DNA of 64,000 nucleotides from Talaromyces rugulosus (Eukaryota > Ascomycota > Eurotiomycetes > Eurotiales > Trichocomaceae), in NCBI RefSeq assembly GCF_013368755.1, contig NC_049562.1:558001-622000 (forward strand), written 5' to 3'. Each line of letters begins with the position of its first letter. Position 1 is the first letter of the stretch. Positions 56,111 to 64,000 of the stretch are shown one piece after another. A model generated the notes under the pieces. It worked only from the letters and a program-made list of their open reading frames with translations, was not told where the DNA came from and did no database searches. The position numbers and the translations under genes are program-made.

Positions 56111-57234
56111 GGTGGAGGATTATAGAGGAAGCACCGGATCAGGTGCTTCACGAGACAACAACGCAAAGGACACGGAGGCCGGACTTGGCCATGTACTATC
56201 GCAGATCGGACGGCGACAGAACTGGTGCTTCGAGGATGGAATACGGGAGGTATATAGAATTCAGTGCAGGTGTCGTTGTCGTCGATGCAGTGCAGAGATA
56301 AAGAAAGGACAGAGAGGAAGAGCAGAATAGGAGACCAGAGACAAGAGTGTAAGAACCGCCAAGCACGACGACGACGATTGCGGATTGCGGGCAGCCAATC
56401 ACGTCAGCGGGATCGGGGCATACCATTGTATATCTTTCATTATTTAATATTATTTTATTTAATATTATTTCCCCCAAGGCTTCCCTGTTCGCTGTTGGGT
56501 TTAACCCTGCCGTCAATCCATGCAGTAAGCAGTAAGCAGTTAGCAGGTACGACGAACTCGTACGTAGTAGGTTATGGAGTACACGACGATGCGGTGAGAC
56601 CTGCGCCAGGCGAATGGCAGGCCACCACATACAGTAAAATGGTAATAAACTGGGCCGTACTCGGGAGAATATCATACTAAACGGGCGATTGGTGCCTATT
56701 ACTGATGTTACTATCCTAATAATGTTGTATATCAATCTGTCCTTGCAGCCCGTGGCCGGCCGGCCAATAAAGTGACGCACCTGCCACACCAGCCACCAGC
56801 TTTACGCACTCCAGCCTTCTCTTCGCTCTCTTTTTACTGCGTCTCCTCCATCGCTCTTCTTTTTCTTCCTCCTTCTTATCGTCCATTGTTGCTTTCTTCC
56901 CTCCAAGCTCCAAGAATGCACCGTTTTTAATCGCTCTCCTCCTCGATAATACTGCGAACCCAGTTCCTGCGGTCCCTCTTTGGGAGAGCTCCGCTTCACT
57001 TTTACCCGTTTGGGGCGTTTATTTATTCCTCGCCGCCCGACTGCGACTTTTTTCGCCTGAGCCGTTGGGCGTGTGTTTCTTTGTTCATATTTTATTTTTA
57101 TTCTATTTTTTCCTTGGATATTTTTCTTACACGACTGTTCGACCTGACTCAATTGATCCGCTCTCGCTCTGGCATGTCTCTGCTGTCACTCCATTGATCT
57201 AGCCATCCACCCGTTATCCACCAGTTACGACGCA
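56111..57234. other. Divergent promoter region between kexB and the PhoD-like gene
   Basis: About 1.12 kb. The right 450 bp are pyrimidine-rich (CTCTTCTTTTTCTTCC near 56840-56880), probably the long 5' leader of the PhoD-like gene. A short AATATTATTT direct repeat lies at 56446-56470. No RNA gene or coding ORF is supported. Confidence 0.5.
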
Positions 57235-60200
57235 ATGGCTGCAGCACACTCTCGGCGAGCGTCTCTCTCGCACAACAGCAACTACGATCCAACACAACCA
57301 AGACCTGCCAATAGCGGCTTGAGCCGCTCCATCTCGACGCGAGCAAGACAGGCGCCCGTTCCAGCACCAGAGCCAGCCATGGAAGAGGGAGGAATCCCGC
57401 CGTTCGCTCCAGCTGCGCCGCCTGCGCCAGTAGCTCCAGAAGCTCCTCAAGTTCCCCAAGTTGCCCGAGCCCCTCCGGCCTCGTATCGCAACGGCGCGGT
57501 TCCCCAGTATGCGAACCCGCAATATCGAAGCGTTACGCGGTCCTTCTCTGCCAGGTCGAGGGATCGACCCCAAGAAGCTGGGTTTCCGCCAGTGAGAATT
57601 GAATACGGCGATGCTTATGGGGTGCCAAACGAACAAATCCAATCTCAACGGCGTGCTGAACGCCCCAAGTCTATATCTAGACCATTCCCTGTCGATGCAC
57701 CACCGCCACCTGCAGCCGACACCGCTCCTATCGACTCGGCAGAAGGGCTGCAATCATCGTCTGGAACTCTTGCTCGACCAACATCAGGGAGCCAAGCCTC
57801 TCCAGTTGGCGGGCCCAATGCAGTCCGATCTTCAAACCCGGAATCCCGCAAACCGCGTGACGATCATCGATCGCCCTTACAGCAGCTGGAAACAAGGCTT
57901 GTCGGGATGAGCAAGGAAGAAAAGCGGGCACGGATGGTGGAGGCAGAGAGCAAACTACGCGAACAGATTGCTCGGCGGCAGAGCCAGCGTACAAGCTCCG
58001 GTACTCAGTCTGCTTCTCCCAAGACGGAGACCAGGAGCATCCGTACTCCGGATGGTCCAAGGGAGGGCAATCCAAACACCCGGCAAATGGGCAGCGATGT
58101 TCCCCGTAGAAGTGCTACCATCGACTCTCAGACTACTAGAGACAGCCAAGCCCAACAATACGCGAGAAGACAGCCGGCTGTTGATCGCGAGCTTGCCCCC
58201 GGCCAGATTCAATATGCCGCAGTCCAACAAGCGAGAAAACCACAATATACATCCATTCAGGACACCCAGGGACGGCGGGGTCCCATACAACCACCACAGA
58301 ATATGCCACGCCATGCCCGTACTGTCAGTGTAGGCGGCGCAGGGAACAGAGGTCCACCTGAGGATGTATTTGCTCCGAATCAAAATATCCCTCCAAATCA
58401 AAACACCGGAAGTTTCCCGTCAAGAGCCTCGGGAATGTCAAGGTCCGGCAGCAACAAGGCGCAGCGATTGCTAGGATCCGAATATGCCCAACAACAACCT
58501 GCGACTCCTACTGGACCACAGGCAGCAGAGAAAGGACTCCTTGATCGTGAGACGGGCAACGTACCCACCCACTTCGCCGGCGAAACTCTGAACCAGACGG
58601 TGAAAAACGAACAACCCGAACCGAGTGAGAGTTCAGAGAGCACTCCGACCTTGAAGAAGGGAGGGAAGCGAAATACGGTTTCCTTTGACGTTCCACCTCC
58701 GACACCACCTCCTTTGAATGAATGGCGGCAAGCGCCTGTAGCAAGGCTAGGCCTTTCACACCGAGACTTTGAGCGTGTTGATATGGACAGGGGCAAAGCA
58801 TGGTGGGAACAGGACAAGAGTACGCGACGTCGACTAAGCCGTTCGCTCCCCAATGACTACCGAAAGCCTATTCCAAAAGTTAACGATCGTAACCGATTCA
58901 ATCCACCTCTCTTTTTGAAGTGTGGCCCATTACTGCGCTATCTTGGTATCAGGCGAACGACCACCGATGGCCCCGAAGGCCCAGTCGAGCAGGAAGTCTG
59001 GCGAGGCAGTGTCATGATTGTGACTACCGACTCTTTATCGACTCTAGACACGCCGCCGACACTACGTCTGTTCTCCCAACCAATGGATCTTTTGCCGCCA
59101 CCTCCTCGAGAGATTGGAGAGGAGCACGGCTCGAAACTTGCTCCAGAATACGTTGATCCTACAGCCGGTCTGGTCAAAGTCGGTCGTGACGGGCGCACCT
59201 TGTACGTCAAGCCAGTCGATCATTTGGAAGAGGAGGTGGATCTCTCCCAAGTCGAAAGCGAAGACGGGCTTTTTGAGACTTCTCCTAGTCCGATCGACGA
59301 CAGTGCCGATGGCGTTGGAAGAGCGGTGCCATCAAACAGACTTGGCTCCACTGATGGGGAAAAGAACGGATTCTACGAGGAAATCCAGGGTTTCCGTCTA
59401 TATTCTGATCCAGCGAGAGACGTAACGTTCTGGCGGTTCAACATCGAAGTCGAGTTGACTGACAAGCAAGAGCGAGTTGCCTATCGCATCAACGAGGGAC
59501 CGGCAACTGGCTTCTGGGTACCGGCCAAGGGCCAGTCGATGAACATCATGTTCCATTCGTGCAACGGGTTTAGCATGAACGTGGATCACGACAAATTCAG
59601 TGGCCCCGACCCTCTCTGGCGGGATGTACTCAACGAACATCAGACGCGCCCTTTCCATGTGATGCTTGGCGGTGGAGACCAGATATACTGCGACAAAGTC
59701 GTCCAGGAATGCGACCTCTTTGAAGAATGGACGCGAATCAAGAACCCTCATAGTAAGCACAATGCTCCATTCAGTGCTGCCTTGAAAGCCGAGCTGGAAA
59801 CGTTCTACTTGAACCACTATGCGTCGTGGTTCTCGCACGGCCTTTTTGGTCTTGCAAACTCTCAGATACCCATGGTGAATATCTGGGATGACCACGATAT
59901 CATTGATGGGTTTGGTTCGTATCCGGACCATTTTATGAGATCGCCAGTGTTTTCTGGCCTGGGAAATGTGGCCTTCAAGTACTACATGCTCTTCCAGCAC
60001 CAGAGTGTACCGGACGAAACCGAAGCAGATGAGCCTAGCTGGATTCTAGGCGCGGCTCCGGGGCCGTATATCACCGAGAAAAGCCGGAGTATGTTTTTGT
60101 CGTTTGGAAAGGGAGTTTCGTTCCTGGGCATCGACTGTCGCACTGAGCGCATGGTAAGTAATACCATTCTTTTGTTGCATGTTTCAATAATACTAATGGT

Positions 60201-61738
60201 GAATAGCGCGAGGAAATTGTAAGCGAACAAACGTACGATCACATCTGGGACCGTTGTCATCGGGAAATCGTTAAAGGCGAGACCAAGCACTTGATTGTGC
60301 TCTTGGGCGTGCCTATTGCTTATCCAAGACTGGTGTGTATTCATATCTTTGTTGCATTGGATTCTGGCTGACAAAACAGGTTTGGCTTGAAAATATCCTC
60401 ACCAGTCGAGTGCTCGACCCGGTCAAGGCTCTCAGCAGGGCAGGAATGTTCTCTGGGCTGGTCAACAAATTCGACGGCAGCGTAGAGATACTGGACGATC
60501 TGGATGATCACTGGACAGCCAAGAATCACAAGACGGAGCGCACCTGGCTGATTGAAGATCTCCAGGATCTTGCTGCGGAGAAGTCGATACGAGTTACAAT
60601 TCTGAGGTATGCCAATCATCTACATTAGATATCTAGAGTCTAACTAACATGGTGAAAGTGGCGACGTTCATTTGGCAGCGATTGGACAGTTCTATTCAAA
60701 CCCCAGCCTCAACCTGCCCAAAGATAAAGATTATCGCTACATGCCTAATGTTATCTCTTCTGCTATTGTCAATGCGCCGCCGCCAGAGCTTATGGCGGAT
60801 GTTCTCAACAAACGCAACAAGGTGCACCACATGGACTCGAATACGGACGAAGATATGATCCCGATTTTCACGCACGATGTAGACGGCAAGAATAGGAACA
60901 ATAAGCGCCTTCTCCCGCGGCGGAACTGGTGTTCTATTCGGCAGTACCATCCTGGTAAGCATTACACTGCTATTATTAAAGTCTGTTCTAACTCGTCATA
61001 GGAACAACACCTCCACCCACACCGCCAGACTCGCCAGATCTTCCTGCAGAGGACATTCAAATTGGCAAGTTGAAGCGCACGCTGTCTCTAGGAAGAGGCG
61101 ATGGCCAAAACCCGCGCGGAGGATTGTTCAGACGCTTGTCGCTACGAGGCCCACCACCTACGAAAGAATTCAACCTGGATGGCGCGCAGAATCAGCAGCG
61201 GCGGCGGTTCAGCACAGATGCAGCAAGTCGGCCGTCACCAGAAGCTACCAACGAGCCGCGACCTGGTGTTTTCCATCGACGGCCCACGAATTTGTCTACC
61301 AAGGCGGCCAAAAAGGCAGAAGTCGAGGGCGATGATGGACCGTTTGTCAATCTAGAAGGTGGGCTCGATATCACACTCAACATGGAAGTCAGCCCGAAAG
61401 ACCCAGCGGGCATCACGACGCCGTACAAATTACTTGTTCCAGCGCTGTGGTATGACGGCGGCTTCGACCCAGAGCCGCACCGCATCGTCAAGGGGTGGAA
61501 AAAGTGGCTGGGCCGGGGGAAGCAGAAGCCGGCCACCACTAACAACAATGATGCCGACGTTGATGATGATGTCGATCATGTTGATGATGAGAATGAGGAG
61601 AATCATGATTATGAAAACGAGGATTACTCGGACAGTGAGAGTGAGCAGGCCGCGACTCATGGCCAGTTAGCGCAGCCTTTTGATGAGCCAGACGACTATA
61701 CCCCTCCGAAGAGGAAGAAGTGGCTGGGCCTTGTGTAG
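57235..61738 (+). CDS. Large PhoD-like metallophosphatase-domain protein
   Basis: Exons 57235-60153, 60207-60332, 60380-60606, 60659-60954 and 61002-61738 encode 1434 aa. The first 500 residues are disordered and Pro/Gln/Ser/Arg-rich. A PhoD-like domain follows: FHSCNGFSMNVDHDKF, VMLGGGDQIYCDK (metal Asp), IWDDHDIIDGFGSYPDHFM (metal Asp-His), FLGIDCRTERM and the late metal-binding ILSGDVHLAAIGQFYS, which is assembled across intron 3. The C-terminal 240 residues are basic then acidic (Asp/Glu/Asn repeats) and end KRKKWLGLV. PhoD enzymes are calcium- or metal-dependent phosphodiesterases or phosphatases. This large fungal type has no established substrate. No signal peptide or membrane span is apparent, so it is likely intracellular. 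Introns are 47-53 nt. Confidence 0.87.
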
Positions 61739-62474
61739 TTTTTGATTATTTTGTTGACCATTTCCTTTGACTTTGTGATGCACATGAATAATACCCTTTT
61801 GTACACCTTTACCTGGAGTAGCCAGGTTTTTGCATTGTTTTTTTCTGTTGTAACAATATCATATTTCGGTCTGTTTATACTAGCAATGGACACATGCAGT
61901 CAAATAACAAAAGAGCCAGGCATGAATTGATCGTCCGAGTGATACGACTCGGACGACTCGGAGGATGGCCTAATCGATAAGATCTGGGCCGTGATGATGC
62001 CACCGGTGGAGAGAGAAGAACAGTCGAGACATGGGCCGGTTGGTAAGCAGTGCACGTGACAACCACCCAAAAAAGGATGCGATGATCAGATCTGATTTGA
62101 TTTTCCTGCGTCTCCATTTCTAAGCTCGCTGTGTTTCTAAGCTGGTCGGTGTAGATTGTACTTGCTTGATCTAGACTTTTTTTTTTTTATTTCATAATTG
62201 CTTGCGCACCTCGGCTCTCACCGAATTTTGTTTATATCTGCCCCTCTCCTCCTCCTACCTTCCCCTCTCTCTCTCTTTTCCACTCACTCACACTTCACCC
62301 AATCTTCCCCTCCACGAGTTTAGTACTCTGTACAAATACATCACCGCCACCGTGTTCTCCTCGGCCTTTCGACGTCTTTCTTCCTTTTCTATTAGGTCCA
62401 TTGGACTACCTGCTGCACTCGCCTCGTCTCTGCAGCAGAACTCTTCCTCATCGATTTCTACAACGCCGAGGAAA
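61739..62474. other. Intergenic region and in-frame leader of the thioredoxin reductase gene
   Basis: About 0.74 kb. The left half is the 3' flank of the PhoD-like gene. From 62202 the frame of thioredoxin reductase is open without an ATG, and from 62352 it encodes a mitochondrial-type presequence (see findings). A T-run lies at about 62177-62188 and CT-rich blocks at 62240-62280. Confidence 0.6.
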
Positions 62475-63717
62475 ATGGTGCACTCCAAGGTCGTCAGTAC
62501 GTTTACCTTTTTATTTCCGAACATAAAAAAAGAATACAGCTAATAGTAAAAAAAAAAAAAGTCATCGGCTCTGGCCCCGCCGCGCACACGGCCGCCATCT
62601 ATCTATCTCGCGCCGAACTGAAACCGGTCATGTACGAAGGCATGCTGGCCAACGGCACCGCGGCCGGCGGACAACTCACCACGACCACAGACATTGAAAA
62701 CTTCCCGGGTTTCCCCAAGGGTATTGGCGGTAGCGAGCTCATGGACGATATGCGCAAGCAGTCCGAGCGCTTTGGCACCGAGATCATCACCGAGACCATC
62801 TCGCGCGTGGATCTGTCGCAGCGGCCCTTTAGGCTGTGGAAGGAATGGGCCGATGGCGAGAACGAGGAGCCCGCGCACACGGCCGATGCGGTGATTATCG
62901 CGACGGGCGCGAATGCGCGTCGTCTGGATTTGCCGGGCGAGACGCAGTACTGGCAAAACGGTATTTCGGCGTGCGCTGTGTGTGATGGCGCAGTGCCCAT
63001 TTTCAGAAATAAGCCGCTGTATGTCATTGGCGGTGGTGACTCGGCTGCGGAGGAGGCGATGTTTTTGACAAAGTATGGGAGTCACGTTGTGGTGTTGGTG
63101 CGCAAGGATAAGCTGAGGGCGAGCAAGGCCATGGCCAAGCGTCTGCTGGCGAATCCCAAGGTTACTGTGCGTTTCAACACGGTGGCTACGCAGGTTCTGG
63201 GTGAGGAAGGGCCCAGGGGCCTCATGACCCATCTCAAGGTCAAGAACGTGGTCAGCGGCGAGGAGGAGACGGTCGATGCCAATGGTCTGTTTTATGCAGT
63301 TGGCCACGACCCTGCCACCGCGCTGTTCAAGGGCCAGATCGACCTAGACAGCGAAGAGTACATTGTCACACAGCCGGGAACCAGCTACACGTCTATTCCT
63401 GGTGTTTTTGCTGCTGGTGACGTCCAGGACAAACGCTACCGCCAGGCCATTACCAGTGCTGGTAAGCCCTCTTTGCATCTTAACCATAAAAGTATTAAAT
63501 ATATTCTAACAATTATATAGGCTCTGGCTGCGTCGCCGCCCTCGAAGCCGAAAAGTTCCTTTCCGAGGAAGAATCCAGCGAAGAAAACCCCGCCGCTGCC
63601 ACAGAAACTGGCCAGACCAGGATCGAGCCCGCGGCGGCCGAGCAGAATGCAGAGGCAGCAAAGGAGAAGCCCACAGGCTCGGCGGCGGCTGAGTATAGAC
63701 AGAACCCGCTGCTTTAA
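62475..63717 (+). CDS. trr1: Thioredoxin reductase (NADPH)
   Basis: Exons 62475-62496, 62562-63461 and 63521-63717 encode 372 aa. This low-molecular-weight thioredoxin reductase transfers electrons from NADPH via FAD to thioredoxin. The FAD fold [20 protein letters not shown] is assembled across intron 1. [15 protein letters not shown], the redox-active CAVC ([10 protein letters not shown]), the NADPH fold [14 protein letters not shown] and the second FAD motif [15 protein letters not shown] are all present. The C-terminus extends past the usual end with an Ala/Glu-rich tail ([16 protein letters not shown]). The only ATG before the fold is 62475, giving MVHSKVV. The frame upstream is open and may serve a non-AUG mitochondrial form. 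Intron 1 has an odd acceptor, since a 13-A run replaces the pyrimidine tract. Confidence 0.93.
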
Positions 63718-63846
63718 TTTTTTATTATTTCCAAATGTTTCTTTTCACATAGAGTGGTTGATAGACAATAGATTCATGTGATTATTTAATAGCTTTTTTT
63801 TTTTCAATAAACATGGGTATCAACAACAGTATTACTTCAATTCAAA

Positions 63847-64000
63847 TCAGTCAAACCGTGCAATCCGCGCCTCTAAATCTTTAACCCACGGCCCAACCAC
63901 ATCGATATTGCTCTTCATCGCGCCCTCGCTTTCTTTCACTTTTTCCTCGACAACGCGCAGTCCCTCGCGCCACTGCTCAATCTCCTTGCTCATCTCGGCC
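63847..64000 (-). CDS. 3' end of an unidentified coiled-coil protein gene
   Basis: The minus-strand frame is open from the right window edge to TGA at 63849-63847, giving about 51 codons. The sequence is a charged helix (MSKEIEQWREGLRVVEEKVKE, ending WVKDLEARIARFD). Codon use and heptad-like spacing suggest a real coiled-coil C-terminus. The protein is cut by the window edge and I do not recognise it. It converges with thioredoxin reductase, leaving 129 bp between the stops. Confidence 0.55.
   Translation of the reverse strand, partial: AEMSKEIEQWREGLRVVEEKVKESEGAMKSNIDVVGPWVKDLEARIARFD

Noticed and set aside
57214..57753. 179-codon ORF antisense to the PhoD-like gene
   Set aside because: Overlaps the real gene start on the other strand and consists of Trp/Arg/Ser-rich shadow sequence.
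62603..63307. 234-codon ORF antisense to thioredoxin reductase
   Set aside because: A shadow of the highly biased codons of the sense gene. The sense reading is unmistakable.

Overview
The window is nuclear DNA from a filamentous ascomycete, most likely a eurotiomycete (Aspergillus/Penicillium/Talaromyces type). Three things support this: many short introns of about 45-80 nt with GTNNGT donors and CTAAC/CTGAC branch sites; recognisable Pezizomycotina genes (CreB, KexB, LSD1 with a C-terminal HMG box, a PNP-NACHT-ankyrin NLR); and genes 0.2-1.5 kb apart on both strands. All exon borders were placed by eye from splice consensus and reading frame and checked to give an intact frame. No database was searched.

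Layout. 0-7 kb: 3' end of an M16 insulinase/Ste23-like protease, cleavage factor Im 25 kDa subunit, a secreted class 3 lipase and a DUF3431 membrane protein. 8-11.3 kb: an NLR-type receptor. 12-28.8 kb: mostly housekeeping genes, namely dephospho-CoA kinase, LSD1-type histone demethylase, ALG12 mannosyltransferase, the deubiquitinase CreB, histidyl-tRNA synthetase and COQ6. 28.8-32.2 kb: an AT-rich, gene-poor accessory stretch with an F-box-like gene that may be decaying and a relic of an HNH-nuclease gene.

32.2-49.3 kb is the most interesting part. It is a compact cluster: cytochrome P450, FAD phenol-hydroxylase-type monooxygenase, a fungal_trans regulator with no DNA-binding domain, a divergent C2H2 plus Zn2Cys6 transcription factor, a CocE-type alpha/beta hydrolase, a 100-residue ORF, a tail-anchored aldehyde-dehydrogenase-like protein whose catalytic Cys is Asp, a LigB/DODA-type extradiol dioxygenase, and a cupin. 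There is no PKS, NRPS, terpene synthase or intact transporter. Promoters across the cluster carry an element of consensus ATGGGGTWCCGAGNGG or a close variant (near 32252, 37495/37515, 39492/39513, 42384, 45177 and 48525). These sites fall in every divergent promoter of the cluster, so the genes are probably one regulon driven by the cluster's own regulator. Monooxygenase, ring-opening dioxygenase, hydrolase and cupin together suggest hydroxylation and ring cleavage of a phenolic compound. That pathway is inference.

50.6-64 kb returns to conserved genes: a small conserved protein, sorting nexin Snx4, kexin KexB, a very long PhoD-like phosphatase protein, thioredoxin reductase, and the 3' end of a coiled-coil gene at the right edge. 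Smaller points include a possible non-AUG mitochondrial form of thioredoxin reductase, a dual-start histidyl-tRNA synthetase, a 14-nt microexon that splits the CreB catalytic Cys codon, a GC-AG intron, and CT microsatellites directly after two 5' splice sites.
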